Source: Stomoxys calcitrans (taxonomy: Eukaryota; Arthropoda; Insecta; Diptera; Muscidae). From it: a stretch of DNA of 64,000 nt. Below the pieces are notes generated by a model. The model was given only the letters and a program-made list of their open reading frames with translations, was not told the origin of the DNA and ran no database searches. How positions within the stretch are numbered: the first letter of the stretch is position 1; every line of letters starts with the position of its first letter. The DNA is taken from positions 121,595,869 through 121,659,868 of the forward strand of contig NC_081554.1 in the NCBI RefSeq assembly GCF_963082655.1. The letters are read 5' to 3'. Of this stretch, positions 31,701 through 44,510 are shown piece by piece. Made by a program: the position numbers and the translations under genes.

Positions 31701-34300
31701 AGAATATGCGACTGGGAAGTGTTGGATGACAACAGCTTCTCTGATCATTGTTATATTAGTTTCAGCCTTGGAGAAAATACTGAAGTAGTGGTCCCTCGGC
31801 TAATCCGAAGAAAAGCGGATTGGGAAAATTTTTGGCACAAATTCTGCACGTCGCTCCATACTAGACTAGAAAAGGAAGTGGAAACTACGGAGGATATAGA
31901 CATAGTTGTCAAGCGGATCACGAAGGCCCTGAATGACTCGCTTGTGTCAGCATGCCCTAGTGCCAAGCCTAGGGGCAAACAGCGACAGCCATGGTTGGGG
32001 ACCACCAACCTGGTTGGTCTAAGGAAGGACTGCAGAAAACTCTTCAACAGAGCAAAATTCACAAGACCATAACACGATTGGGACATCTATAAGGCTGAGC
32101 TAAGAAAATATAAAGGTGAGCTGAGAAAGGCTTAGAACAAATCCTGGGTAGAATTCTGCAGCTTCGTGAAGGATACATCTGTGGCATCTAGACTAAGAAA
32201 GATTCTGTCCTCGAGACGTATTATGGTGGGATATATTCAGAAGTCAGAGAATGTATGGACAATGTCTAGTGACAACGGACAACGTGGCGACAGAAGAGGT
32301 TGTCACTGGTATGCATTCGTCGGAGGCTATTAAGGAAATTGTGTCTGAGCCGAAAATTCTTTGGGCGATAAGAAGTTTCGACTCCTTTAAGTCGCCAGGC
32401 CCTGATGATGTATCACCGGTTGAATTACAAGTTATGTCTGATAGACTGGTTCCCTGGCTTAGGGGGATATATGGGATGGTATATATTCCGAAAGCAGGAA
32501 AACCCTCGCACACGAAGGCGAAAGATTTTCGTCCTATTAGTCTGTCATCCTTTATGCTGAAGACTCTTGAGAGGTTATCTTAGGGCAACGATCTCTGGAG
32601 ATTGCCTGTCGCAGCAGCAGCATGCAAAGTAAAGGCAAATCCACTGAAACATCCCTTCACGGCCTATTCGGCCACATAGAGAGTTCTCTCGCTGTCAAGG
32701 AATATACAATGGTAGCATTTCTTGACATTGAAGGTGCTTTCAATAATGTAAAACCGACGTCGATCATGAAGGAGTTTGAGTTTCAAGCCATCAACTCTAC
32801 CGTAAGAAATTTTATTAATAACTTACTAAAAATGCATTACGGCAGGCTTGGGATCTGTGGATCTTAAAGATGGGTGAGCAGAGAAACTCATTAAGCAGGT
32901 GTATTGTCAACTCTACTTTGGAATACAGCCATTAACAATATATTATTGTCTCTGGAAAAAAAAAAGGTGTGAAAGTAGTCGCGTATGCCGATGACGTGGC
33001 ACTTTCGGTTAGGGGAAAGTTTCCCAGCACTCGAACAGATATACTTCAGGAAGCTCTACGTGCAAGTGGGCTACCGAAAGTGGTCTAGGTATAAATCCGT
33101 GCAAGACAGAAGTGGTTCTTTTCAACAGGAGATACAAGCTACCTACCGTGGAACAAAAGTTGGGGTTTAGACCGCGTGTCATGCATTGGGTGTATACTGC
33201 AGTTGTCACACCTATAATGCTATATGGTGTTGTGTTCTGGTGCTCAATACTTAACAGAATCCAAAGGATGGCTTGTTTGTGCATCAAAGCCGCACTGAGG
33301 ACGACACCATCTAATGCACTGAATTTAATGCTACATCTTATGCCTCTGGACATTGTGGCTACCCAAATTGCAGCGACCATTGCTTTCTCATTGGTCATGT
33401 GGCGGCTACGGACACTGTGTTATCCTTGATACAACAGTAGTTGATAGTAACAGAAGCTGCATAGACTTCTATACGGATGGATTTGGGGTGTACTCTTAAG
33501 ATCTAGAACTGGTTATATCGAAAAGGTTCAAGTGTATCAAGCAGAGATCCTTGCAATTATGGAAGTAGTGGAATGGCTAAGATATAATGTCATTACGACG
33601 ATTGGCATAAATATCTTCTCAGACAGCCATTAAATCCCTGGAGAACGTATTTCTAAACACAAAATCCGCCCTCGACTGTGGCAGATCTCTCAACGAAATG
33701 GATGAACAGTTCAAAATTCACCTGTTCTGGTTGCCGGGCCACGCACATTCCAGTGATACTGGAATCTGTGGGTATGCCTCCAGCGACATGTAAGCTAATT
33801 GAAAAATCAGGCCCGAAGGACAACAAATGATAGATGGTCACAAAAAGGGGGCTGTGAGCATTCCAAAACTATGTGGACTAATCCAAACTTGAAGAGGTCT
33901 ACTGCTTTGCTGTCATTGGCTAGAACAGACGTCTCAGTCTTTGTGTCCGTCATGACAGGTCACTGTCTAATCGGAAAACATGCTGACGGACTGAAGGTTT
34001 CCAGAAACGACTTTTGCAGAAGCTGTGAGGACATCAAAGAAGAAGAGACTATAAAACACCTTCTGTGAGTGTGTCCCGCACTAGCAGTCAGAAGGAGTTC
34101 CACTTTAGGTTCTCATATCTCTGAGAACTTGTCTTATTTATCGGAAGTGATCATTCGCATGTTATTGGGCTTTTTAAACCGATTTGGATGGTTTAACGGT
34201 AGGAACTATAAGGTATCTTCCTTCTTCTGTTCCTGGGTATCACAATGGACGAAAACGTCTAAATGAGTCTGATGGCTGATTGCCACTTAAACCTAACCTT
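31701..34300 (+). pseudogene. LINE C copy 1: reverse transcriptase and RNase H region
   Basis: Frame pieces: DDNSFSDHCYISFSLG (31722, end of endonuclease), then the RT with SFKSPGPDDVSPVEL (32383), DFRPISLSSFMLKTLE (32524), FLDIEGAFNNV (32719) and AYADDVALSV (32984-33013). RNase H remains: FYTDG at about 33467, QAEILAI (33537), the Asp block largely lost near 33620, and FWLPGHA (33727). The C-terminal Cys/His block is CRSCEDIKEEETIKHLL (34015-34068). Stops, frameshifts and deletions are frequent, so it is inactive. The 3' end is near 34300, where composite-MITE sequence resumes. Copy 2 lies at 10190-12137. Confidence 0.85.
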
Positions 34301-34309
34301 TGATTTTGC

Positions 34310-34830
34310 AAAATCTAAATGCCAAAGGCTTGAAAACACAGCTGTGATAGTTTTCTAAATTCTTAAAAATATGTTCTATTTGATCTGATATTTCACACAT
34401 AAGCAACAAAACAATGTTATTATGATGAAAATACAAATATAAAACACATTTGAAGAAAATAAGTTATAAAACAAAGTTTATTTCTAAAACAACTTTGACA
34501 TTTTAAATTGCGGCATTTGCCACTCAAAATATTGTAGTTTCTTTGGGGGTAGAGTTTTGTTGTTGTGCTAATAACCATGACAATTACAAGGTACTATACC
34601 GTAAACAGCTGAGCAATATTTTTTCGCGCGAAATGCTCTATCTGTCAGCGAGTTTTGGTTGTATGTGTGTGTTGTAGTTAAGTACCATAATACACACAAA
34701 CAACAAAAAATGGCGCGAACTGGTAACATACACAAAATCAGAGTTGCACTAATCACTGATTTTGACAGATAGTGCACTCAATATTTTGTTGTTGGGCAAC
34801 TGCCTCTACCTGTAAATGAATGTATCTCGC
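34310..34830 (-). repeat. Composite MITE-family element, minus copy
   Basis: 34310-34585 is the reverse complement, with changes, of 27740-28005. 34570-34830 is a single unit of the foldback family: ccgtaaacagctgagcaata ... gacagatagtgcactcaata ... gcctctacctgtaaatgaat. Non-coding. Confidence 0.65.
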
Positions 34831-35224
34831 TAATGACGCTGCCTCTTAATGACAATTTACTTTTACTTTTAACATTTTTTATAAAAGTATTCATGTGTGT
34901 TCTGTTTCACCTCACCTTCACTTTCCGAAAACTTTTCGATTTTAACGGCAGCAGTGGACATTTTTTCAAATAATTAAAAAAAAATAAAAGAAAATAATAG
35001 CCAGCAGTTTAAAACTCACCTCACAAAAATCAACATCCAAATGTTGACATAATTTGTGCTATTTTGTTAAAATTAATTTAATTTGAAAAAATGTGATGGT
35101 ATTGCAAAAATATAGCTGAAACAAATAATAAACATATCAACAATTGGTATGTGTTTACATATATTTTTTCATCATAAATTAAAGCAATTCTATTTGTATT
35201 CCCTGCCAAAAAATTGTGTGAAAA
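34831..35224. other. AT-rich non-coding DNA
   Basis: Nothing recognised beyond A/T tracts. It lies between the MITE copy and the Penelope-like fragment. Confidence 0.4.
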
Positions 35225-35425
35225 TTTTTCACATTTTTCAGGGGAGAAAAGGGTTAAGCAACACCTTAAAGTTTCCAAAGTGGGATTCAGAACACACCCT
35301 TCATCTTTTTAGCTATGCATTCCTTATAAAGACTACCGGTGGTATACGAAATATTGGAAAAATTCAAAAAAAAAATTTATAAAAAACACCAACATCTGTT
35401 TTTAATAATTATCCATGACTTCGAG
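35225..35425 (+). mobile_element. Penelope-like 3' end fragment, degenerate
   Basis: Shares 'ctaccggtggtatacgaaat attgg' and 'ccaacatctgtttttaataa' with the Penelope-like 3' region at 48576-49065. The hammerhead-like core is damaged here (cttataa replaces ctgatga), but the stem II strands tacc/ggta remain. Confidence 0.5.
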
Positions 35426-35521
35426 CCATCCACAAAAAAAATTTTAAGATATAAATTCACACAAAATTTCTCCTAATAACACGTACCTTGAGAAATCCTT
35501 TAGCTACAATGTCTTATTGCT

Positions 35522-37366
35522 CTATGAAGACTTATTTGAATTACATTTTTGTAATCTGGGAGGCAAATTTCCAGAATATTTTTTACGTTGTTCCTCCTCC
35601 CATTCAGTAGGATGCACTTTCTTACGGTGATGGGTCATATTGCTGCTTGTAATGAACTGTTTTGGGCACCAGGAACAGCTATACGATAGATTTCCAGTGT
35701 GAACAGCCATATGACACTAAAAATTCGTTTTTGTTTTAACGGATCAACTGCTTATGAAAAAAATTTAAAATTTTTAAAATTTCTTAGCAACTAACCTTCA
35801 ATTTATCCCTTCTCTTAAATTTTTTATTGCAAAGTGTGCATTCGAATTTTTGTTTTGCCTCGTGTGTTTCTTTTATATGGGCTTTGTGAGCTCTCATATT
35901 TGGTGATATTCTTTGGCAAATTGGGCAACTGTACTCCCGACTTCCTCCCACCGGATGTTTCAAATCCCTATGGTACTTTAAAGTTATCTGACTTGTTACT
36001 AACAAGCCGCAATCTTCACATTTGACTGGTTTGGGATTATGTCTCAACATGTGCTGTTTGTACGAAAAGGCATCTGGTAACGTCTGGCCACAAACTTCAC
36101 ATACTCGCGCATATACATTTTGGTGAACAGCTTTTTCGTGATAGTTAAGTGCATGCTGACTGACGTACCTAGAAAATATAAATTTGAAGCTTGCAAAATG
36201 ATTTATATGTTAACTTTTTAATATTTGCTCATCTTCCAAATGGTTACGAATTTTTGCGTATTTTTTTATGACAAATTGCTACATATCTTTTGATTTACTC
36301 TCTAGCCATTCTTTTTCATAGGTAATGCTTTGATGAATGTTAAAAAAATTAATAGTAAAGCAGTATGATGTATGAACTTACAGTTTACCACATTCGTTGC
36401 AGGAAAATTTCTTCTCCGGCTTAGGCATGTGTGTTAATTTGTGTTTTTCGAGCAAATATCTTTTTATGTACTTTTTATCGCACTTGTCACAGGCATGCTT
36501 CCTATCCTCGTGTAGTTGGATGTGTATTTGCAAACATCGCCTTGTGGAAAATGATTTATCGCAATATGTGCACTTAAAGTAATCGGGGTTCAAATGATAT
36601 TTGATGTGATCTACTAAAAAATGACGATAGAAAAATTTTGTCTCACAGCAAACAACATAACCACGTTCATTGTGGCTTTTGCTGTAATGCTGCGCAAGCA
36701 ATGCAAATGTTTCTAAAGTCTGGTAGCACTTATCGCAAGTAATTTTGAAATGTTCCTTAAGGAAGGCGTCATAATCTGCTTTATTCCTCTTTGCGGCATC
36801 TATGATAAAGTTCACAGGAGAAGTATCACTCATGCACTCATCCATACATTCATTATTAGTATTTGCTGGTACATTGTTACAACTTACATTTTTTGCATTT
36901 TCTTCATTAGTTTCATCGTCATAATTACCATCGAAAAGGCCTTGATTATCACCGTGGACTAAATAAAGCTCGTTACCTTGGTTGCTATCAGCAGTAAATA
37001 AAATTGCTTGGTCAATTTCGCTTTCCAATAGAACTTCCTGTGGAAAAGGGTCCAAAGGGTCACTTGGTGGTTTAGCTACGGCCTGCTTTAAAATATTGTG
37101 TGCTTGTTCGATGCATGCGTAGAATTTATTAAATCTGTCCAATTCAGTCCAACAAATCATACAAATACACAACGGTGATGTGCTCTCCTGCTAAAAATAC
37201 CAGAATTAATCTGTGTGATTCAGAATTTAAATATGGTATGAAATATTCCGCTTACTATGGCCCATAGATGTTTGTCTACCAAGTTTTTTACTTTGAATTC
37301 CGACCACTCCTTAGAATATTCTGCTATATAGTCGGAGCAAGTCTTCAAGCACAGCAAACACTCCAT
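35522..37366 (-). CDS. ZAD and C2H2 zinc-finger transcription factor, grauzone-like, gene A (four exons)
   Basis: Four exons on the minus strand: 37366-37256, 37190-36382, 36168-35796 and 35716-35522. Introns are 65, 213 and 79 bp, all GT-AG, and the spliced frame is 495 codons plus stop. Exon 1 starts MECLLCLKTCSDYI; its CX2C pairs with CMIC in exon 2 (residues 3, 6, 47, 50) to make a ZAD dimerisation domain. An acidic linker follows. Ten C2H2 fingers run from about residue 187: CDKCYQTLETFALLAQHYSK is the first, and the second has the CC form typical of grauzone-like proteins (VVCCETKFFYRHFLVDHIKY). Fingers 5 and 9 are completed only by splicing (ECGKL|YVSQH and DKLK|CHMAVH), strong support for the exon limits. 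Expected to be a nuclear DNA-binding regulator; target unknown. Gene B at 44939-51111 is its tandem paralogue with 111 and 195 nt first and last exons in both. Confidence 0.93.
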
Positions 37367-37784
37367 TCTATGCTAGACTCCAATTGTTTTCAACCAAACC
37401 AAAATGTTTTGTTTGAAAATGTGATGCTAAAAAAGTTTGCAACAGCTGATAGGACAATGGGTCGTTCATATGTAGCATTGGTAAAATTAAGAAGGTAAAG
37501 TCACTAGCCAAACAAAAACGAAATCAACGACACAATCCTGAGGAGTTGGTGGGGCAAATTCACACAGCCACAAGATCAAAGGATTTATAACTATAAACGT
37601 GTAATGGCTGGTACAATGTACGTTTTTCACCATTGAAAACCCATGTTTTTCGCGTAAAAATCTCAATGATAAAATAACAATTTCATTACATTTTAACCAT
37701 AAGTAATGGAGGAATGTCCTACTGAATGACATAGGCAAGTTTTTTTGATTTAATAATAAAAAATATCGCGAAAAATTAGTATAG
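37367..37784. other. Region upstream of zinc-finger gene A
   Basis: Should contain the gene A promoter and 5' UTR; no motif could be chosen by eye. No repeat recognised until MITE fragments begin near 37785. Confidence 0.35.
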
Positions 37785-37976
37785 TACCAGTCATGACATA
37801 ATTACCAGGTTGTGTACCGTAAACAGCTGAGCACAATTTTTTTCGTGAAGTACACTATTAGTCAACGAGTTTTGGTTGTGTGAAAGATATATTCATTTAC
37901 AGGTAGTGGCAGTTGCCCAACAACAAAATATTGAGTGCACTATCTGTCAAAATCAGTGATTAGTGTAACTCTGATT
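37785..37976. repeat. Two abutting fragments of the foldback MITE family
   Basis: 37790-37880 carries the catgacataattaccaggtt / ccgtaaacagctgag end. 37884-37976 carries atattcatttacaggtagtg ... agtgcactatctgtcaaaat. The order shows an internal junction rather than one intact unit. LINE B's tail starts directly after, at 37977. Confidence 0.6.
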
Positions 37977-40080
37977 TTGTTGTTGTAGCAGTTTATTGTG
38001 TTCCATCTTTCGTCTGCTTGATTCTGTTGAGTGTCAAGACCCAGGAACTCTTCGACTTCGATGAGGTGCGTCCACAGGCATCTGGGTCTGAGTGGAGTGG
38101 GTTTGGCCGGGCAGTCAAACAGGTGACGTGTATCGTGCGGCCCCTGGTTACAATCGGACATACATCTTGCACGTAGGCATCAATCCTTGCTCTGTAGGAG
38201 TTGAGACGGCTGCATCTGCCGGAACGTAATCGAGCCGGGGGAGGTCAATTTTTTCAGGTGCAATGGGAGGCGGTCGTTCTCCAAGGGCTATATTCACCCG
38301 ATAGCCATTTACCGCATATGCTACCGTGTCTGCATGAATATTGTCTAGACCTGCTTGATATGCCGCTTGATCTAGAGGTTCTCTCTTGTAGCGCTGAACC
38401 TCACGTTCTAGACCATGTAGATCTACCTTAAGGCGGTGGATATCTATCCACAAGATAATGTTCTGAATGGTCTCTGCGATAACAGCCCAAAAGGTATTGC
38501 TTAGACAGCATGTAGTTATGTCTTCGCACTGATAGGATCTTTGTCTCCTGATGGTGGTGGCCCACATGCGAACTGAGGAGACAGCCCGTCGCAGTTCGGA
38601 GGGCGGCATTCTGACAGATCTGAATATTATTCCACTGCGTGTCACAAAATTGACGGGACCGCGCTGGCGCTGCATAACTTACCACAGACCGGCCAATTGC
38701 TTTGTACGTGGTCAACAAGGTTTCTTTGTCTGCACCCCAAGTGCTGCCTACTTTTGACTTTATGGCAAATTGCTGTGGCATGTGGGGAGCATGTGTAAGA
38801 GCTGTCAAATATGACGCCACGTATTTGGGGACACTTGATGGTCGTCACCTCACGCGTATTTGTAGTGAACAATGTGGCTGAAGATTTGCTGGCAGATAAC
38901 TTCAGATTTCCTGCAGTGAAATATGAGGCAAGTTCGTTGAGGTAGACGGTCAACCTATCGCAGATTTCAACAATGGGTGAGGGGCCTGATGCCATGCCAA
39001 TCGTCCGCATATTATACGATCACTATGCCGAGTGAAGGGGGTGGAATGGAGAGAAACATTGCCAGAGATATCACCCCACCTTGGGGAATTCCCTGTTTCA
39101 CTCTTCGGTGCTTATCCCCAAATTCCACAAATGACTGGCGGCCACACAGATAATTCGCGACCCAGCGTTTCAGGCCTTGCTGGAGGAACATGTTGGCGAT
39201 GTCCTCAAATAATTTGGAATGGCTGACCGTGTCGAATGCCTTCGATAGGTCCAGTGCCACGAGGACCGTCCTATCACATGGCCTGGGCAGATAGAAGCCA
39301 CGGCAAATGTGTACGGTGATGGCATCCAAAGCAGTTGTTGTGCTATGCAGTCTTCGCAATCCATTTTGATGCTCAGCAAATGGAAATTCTCCTACGAGAG
39401 AAGAGAGATCGGTCTGTACGACTCCCCTAAACTCGGGTCCTTTCCAGGCTTTAGTAGCGGGATCACTCTGCCCATTTTCCAGACATCGGGAACTATAAGA
39501 GTGTATACTCAACTCCAAGTGAATCCAAATTCTTTAACATCAATGTAGAGATTTCGTCGGGGCCCGACGCCTTAGATGATTTGGCGCCACGGATGACATT
39601 CCTAACTTCGCCTACGGTAAATTGTGATAGCTGTTCATCGGCTCGGAGACCACGAATACCGCGAATGGCTCTCCTCCTTGCCATGTCTCTCTCGGGATGC
39701 ACAATAAATTGACGGTTGAACAACCTGACGCATCTCTTCGGATCAGTCACGGTTATTTCGCCAAAAGTGACTGAGGTCCTGTCATCCCGTCTACCGGGGT
39801 TCGAGAGTGACTTAACAGTAGACCACAGTTTGCCTACACCGGTTCCTAAGTTACATTGTTCCAAGTGTTCCAGCCACAAATTCGGCCTATATTCGTTGAC
39901 TACCCTGTTTATTTCCAGATCCAGCTCGCTGATTCTGGGGTTAGCGGGGTCCACAGCACGAATCCCATCACGCTCGTCTGCGAGTACCACTGCTTGCGCC
40001 GGGAAATTGGACCGCACTTGGGGTATTCGACCGGCTGGTATAAAGCGAAGTGGTGTGGTGCTAATGCGAGGACTTCGAGT
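37977..40080 (-). pseudogene. LINE B, long copy (RT domain, no RNase H seen), between the zinc-finger genes
   Basis: Minus strand, from about 40080 down to the 3' tail gctacaacaacaaaatc at 37990-37974. Pieces in order: LADERDGIRAVDPANPRISE...RRDDRTSVTFGEITVTDPKR (about 39980-39715), then NVIRGAKSSKASGPDEISTL (39600-39540). The RT motifs are LVALDLSKAFDTVSH (39275-39230) and VKQGIPQGGVIS (39110-39070). YADD near 39015-39000 has a stop just before it. The C-terminus has DICDRLTVYLNELASYF, RTATGCLLSSHVG and CNQGPHDTRHLFDCPAKPTP (38157-38095), the last losing the usual first Cys pair context through a frame change. Several frameshifts and stops. The 5' half of the element, including any endonuclease, is missing. 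Confidence 0.85.
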
Positions 40081-40097
40081 GTGAACATCTTTACCTA

Positions 40098-40735
40098 CAG
40101 TAAAATTGACATAAGGACAATAACAACCAGGACGGTAAGGTCACGAAAAATCTTGCAGTGTAAAAAGGAGATTAACGCCTCCTCTGAGGATGGCAAAATC
40201 CACATCTTTTGGGTGTCCGGCCATAACGGAGTAAGGGAAAATTAAAGGGACAGACGATTTGGCGGTGAAGGCCAGAGGATTGCCGTCAATAAAATTGATT
40301 AACCCGAAGCCTTTAGGGTCGACGCAGTCCGTGTCAAGGGAGTGGGCGACGAATGCGCATGCAAAATTGTGGAACAGCGAAACGGTCGGTAGGACGGCAA
40401 AAATCCTATGGCGGGATCCAGATCGTGAGAAGACGAGGCTATTATTGAGAGGAAGCAAGAAGGAGGTCAGTATAGCTATTGGTATCATATCGGGACACAT
40501 AAGACTACGAGCTCACTTATGTAAAATCGGTGCGGCAAGTGATCGCATGTGTAGGGCATGCGGGGAAGATAATGAGACGTTGGAGCATTTCTTTTGTCAT
40601 TGCCCGACTTTTGCGTCTAACAGATATCGGCACTTAGGTGGAGACACAATACCAGACATGAACCAACTTAGGGGAGTAATATTGAAAACAATTAAGGATT
40701 TTGTAAGTAGCACGGAATTCCTAACTTAAAATTTT
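40098..40735 (+). pseudogene. LINE F C-terminal fragment (RNase H end and Cys/His motif)
   Basis: RNase H end: KIHIFWVSGHNGVREN with a stop, then DDLAVKARGLPSIKLINPKP (about 40195-40315). The last 150 codons then stay open to 40729, with ISGHIRLRAHLCKIGAASDR and CRACGEDNETLEHFFCHCPT, a C-X2-C...H...C block typical of RNase-H-bearing insect LINEs. It differs from the C-terminus of LINE C. The upstream part is absent. Confidence 0.75.
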
Positions 40736-40879
40736 CTGTTAGAGGTTACTTTATAGTTCTTAGAGCGCACAACAAGCCGATTACTGGCTTAGGTGTATGT
40801 CCTAACCTATTCCATTAAAATATGACCTTGCTGTTTTTCAACCGGTTTATTACTACGCTGACTTCACTCTGACTAGGCG
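40736..40879 (+). other. Probable LINE F 3' UTR
   Basis: Follows the stop codon of the LINE F frame; contains gttctagagcgc-like and cctaacctattccatt wording. Position is the only basis. Confidence 0.35.
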
Positions 40880-40985
40880 GTTGTTGTTGTTGTTGTAGCA
40901 GTGTGTTATACACTGAGGCGACAGCCCTTTCCGATGTAGAACTCCATCGGGTTTATCCGATACATACAACCGGCTGCCATGAGAT
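40880..40985 (-). mobile_element. Hairpin-rich short retroposon with (CAA)n tail, copy 2
   Basis: On the minus strand it ends ...cactgctacaacaacaacaa, the same tail as LINE B. The body carries ggcagccggttgtatgta, cccgatggagttct and gggctgtcgcctcagtg. This is the copy that shows the tail most clearly. Confidence 0.7.
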
Positions 40986-41549
40986 AGGCGGTACACATTC
41001 TATACTGTCAGCAGGCATTGGTTCTGGCGTATCCTCATCAGCCCCATTATCGCATACTTGTATCTTTTAAAAATGTCCTTTCTAAACCAGACACATTCTA
41101 TCTGTGAGTAGAGTTCCTTTTTCACCGATGTGATGTTTAATTCTTTGGTAGGATTTTCAAACTTCATTCTTATTGCTGAACGTCTCGATTCGATCACACT
41201 CACGTCTTTCTATTTCTCTCTTCTCCCGATACCTCACTTTCGCTTTGAATGTTATTTCTGACCGCATGAAATTGAAATTAATTTAAAATAAGTAAATTCT
41301 TTATTTTGGTTGGACAAGTTAACTAAAAACAAACACACAAGGATCTTATATTCTCGTGGTTGTATTTTCATTTTCACAAGAGTGAGTTAGGGCCGACGCC
41401 TAAATATATTGTTTTATAGTTCCAATGTTTGAACTCGCGGCACATATTTAATAGATGATATATATAACTACCCCAGTTGAAACTATCCACGGTTGAGATG
41501 AAGAAGGAACCAAGATTGACATGAACTTTGCCAAAAGAAGACTGGCACG
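40986..41549. other. Unassigned non-coding DNA
   Basis: Open frames of up to 67 codons show no recognised motif. No repeat assigned. Confidence 0.35.
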
Positions 41550-41835
41550 GGATAGCTATGAGCACCAGACAGGCTGGAATGTTGAGGTTTGATCTGTGTG
41601 ATGTTGATTGCTTTCACGAGAAGCTTAGCTGCGAGCTACTGGGCGAGTCCACAGGTTGCGGATAATGGAATGCTCCATGCGGAATAGCTGCACCTGCAGT
41701 TGTGGCAAATCAGTGTTGAGTCTCAGTTAGAGGCCGGGCGGCACCGCCTCTTCACAAATACTGAGTGCTTATGATACTTTATATGACAGGACGAGTTATT
41801 GACGCCTTTAAATAGCCGGTGATTGACCTGTTCTT
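41550..41835 (+). mobile_element. CTACAACAACAA-tailed SINE-like element, copy 3 (3'-truncated)
   Basis: Begins ggcacgggatagctatgagc and matches the 9863 copy through 'gaatgctccatgcggaatag' and 'atatgacaggacgagttatt', then stops before the tail where an inverted copy begins. Together with 41838-42236 it forms a large inverted repeat. Confidence 0.7.
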
Positions 41836-41837
41836 GT

Positions 41838-42236
41838 AGCCACATTTTCTTGTAGAGGTGGCGGTTCTCGTCAGGCTCCAGCAGGTGAGCAAGCTCGTTC
41901 CGGTCCAAAGGACCGATCGCCGCGGGAACAAGGTGGCCATTAGTTATTAAAAGGCGCCAATAACCCGTCTTGTCATATCGAGCATCATAGCACTCAGTGT
42001 TTGTGCCTATGATGCCCGCAACGGACGGCACCGGCCTCTCACTGAGACTCTCCGCTCGATACCGCCGATGGTTCACGACTGCCGTTGCAGCTACTCCGTA
42101 TGGAGTATTCCACAATTCGCAACCTGTGGACGCCCCCGGTAGCTCGCAGTTAAGCTTCTAGTGACAGCAATGAACATTACACAGATCGGACCTCAATGTT
42201 CCAGCCTGTGTGGTGCTCACAGATATCCCGTGTGAA
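41838..42236 (-). mobile_element. CTACAACAACAA-tailed SINE-like element, copy 4 (longest)
   Basis: Minus strand from cacgggatatctgtgagcac (about 42235) to atgtggctacaagaaca (41836-41850). The minus strand is open for about 130 codons here (41723-42115), including GVAATAVVNHRRYRAESLSE and RNELAHLLEPDENRHLYKKM. Copies 1 and 2 do not keep this frame well, so I treat it as a non-coding retroposon, not a gene. Confidence 0.7.
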
Positions 42237-44510
42237 AAATATATGTTATAGATAAAAATCAATTTGTGTTTGTTTGTAGGTTTTTTTGTATGTTTGTGTG
42301 TTCCTTATAGACTCAGAAACGGCTGAACCGATTTTCTTGAAATTTTCACAGATGGTGCATAATGAAAATAGGGTACTACATTTTTTGATATCTGAAGGGG
42401 GGCTGACCCTCCCCCTTACCCGAATTTTCAAAAACGCCAGATCTCGGAGATGGGTGGTGCTCTCATATAGTACCCTAAAAATAAAAATTTGGTATCCAAA
42501 CTTCGGATGGGGTACCTAGGGGTCCCTAACCTAAACCTACCAAACATATATTTAGACCAATCACGACAATATGGGACTCAAATGAATGGTATTTAGGATA
42601 AGAAAACGTTTCTGATATCCAATTGTCGAACCAAGTGCTAGGGGACCACCCAACCCCCAAAACACCCCTAAATCGGACATATTTACCGACCATGGCAATA
42701 TGGGACTCAAATGAAAGGTATTTGCGAGTAGAATACGAACCTGATATCCAAATGTGGGACCACGTTTCTGGGGGTTCACTCCTTCCCCAAAACACCCCTA
42801 AACAGGACTTATTTACTGACCATGGGAATATGGGGCTTAAATAAAAGGTATTTGAGTGTAGAATTAGAATCTGATATCCGAACTATGAGACCAACTGTTT
42901 GGGGGGCCGCCTCTCCCCAAAAACCTCCCCCAAAGGGACACATTTACGACCATAGCCACATGGGGCTCAAATGAAAGGTCTTTGGAGTAAAGCACAAATC
43001 TGTTATCAATATTCGGAAAATGTGTCCATGGGGCCAGTCCACCCCCACAACACCACCCACCCCCACAACACCACCCAACCCCCAAACACCCCTAAATCGG
43101 ACATATTTACCGATCATGGCAATATGGGACTCAAATGAAAGGTATTTGCGAGTAGAATACGAATATTAATATTTGGGAAAAGTGTCGATGGGGCCACTCC
43201 ACCCCCACAAATAGTAAGTATTTGCTGACTTTGCAATATGAGGCTCAAATAAGAGGGTTTTTAGAGTGGAACACGAATCCGATATATATTTTCAAGGCCA
43301 ACTCACTGAGTGGCCGCCCATCCCCTCAAAACACCCCCCAAGCCGGTCATGTTTGTCGACTATGGAAATATGGGGCTCAAGTTAAAGGTATTTGGGAGTA
43401 GACCACGTATCTGATATCAACATTAGGGGCCAACTGTCTAGGGGACGTCCCACCACCATAACAACTCCCAAATATGACGTATTTGCTCACCAAGACAATT
43501 TGGATCTTAAAGAGAGTGGAACTAAATATTTATAGTTTTTAGGGCCAATACCCCAAACCGGACATATTTGCCGACTTTTGCAATAAGGAGTTTAAATGAG
43601 ATTTGAAAAAAAATTTTGTATCCAAATTTGAGGGCAATGGCAATATGGGGTTCAAATAAATGATATATAGATATATGAGAATAGAGCACGTTGCTGATAT
43701 ATTTTCAGGGCTTAGTGTTTGGGCGACCACCCCAATCCCCAAAACACCTCTAAATCAGCCATATTTACAGACCATGTCAATGCGAAGATAAAATGAAAGG
43801 TATTGGGGGGTAGAGCAAGAATTGATACCCACTTTCGAGACCAATTTTCTGGGGTCAACCCCTTTCCCAAAATACCCCACAAGCAGCAACTTTTTAGTGA
43901 CCATCGCAAAATGGGGCTCACATAAAGGTATTTGGGAGTAGAATACGAATTTGATATCCAAATTTAGGACCATGTATTTAGGGCATCACCCCTTCCTCAC
44001 AACACCCCGCAAAGGGTAAACATTTTTCGACCATGCCAATATATGGTATTTAAGATAAGAAAATGAATTTGATAACCTATTTTGGGCCATGTGTTTGGGG
44101 GACGCCTCATCGTGTAAACTCCCTTAAACCAATGGCAATATGGGGTTTAAATAAATGGTTTTTAAAAGAAGAGCACGATGCTGATATTTTTCAGGGCCAA
44201 GTGCCTGGGAGACCACCTCACCCCCGAAAACACCCCTAAATCAGATATCATGAGAGTATGGGGCTGAAATAAAGTCTTTTAAGAATGGAGTACACCTTAC
44301 ATTCAAACTTAAATTCGTAGACCAATAAAGATAATATGGGTTTCGGACAAAGGCACTTATATTGTTAAACAATTAGACAAGCGATATACTATATTCGTAG
44401 CATGGTATTTCACTAAAAGCTGTTTAATTGTCGAAAATAAATATTCCAAGGAAACTTTTGTTCGATATAAAGTAAAAGAAGGCGCAGCGGAGCGGGCCCG
44501 GGTCAGCTAG
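42237..44510 (+). mobile_element. Helitron-like non-autonomous element, copy 2
   Basis: The 5' region reads gttatagataaaaatcaatt, then gactcagaaacggctgaacc; the 3' end is gcgcagcggagcgggcccgg, gtcagCTAG, then T at 44511. The 5' wording parallels non-autonomous Helitrons of other insects (a 'gaaacggctgaaccgattt' phrase after a gtttgt run). The interior 42560-44260 is the same degenerate array as copy 1 in opposite orientation, with C-rich tracts on the plus strand. No transposase coding. It inserted next to the SINE-like inverted pair. Confidence 0.72.

Noticed and set aside
41723..42115. 130-codon minus-strand frame as a host gene
   Set aside because: It crosses the junction of two SINE-like copies, and the other copies do not preserve the frame.
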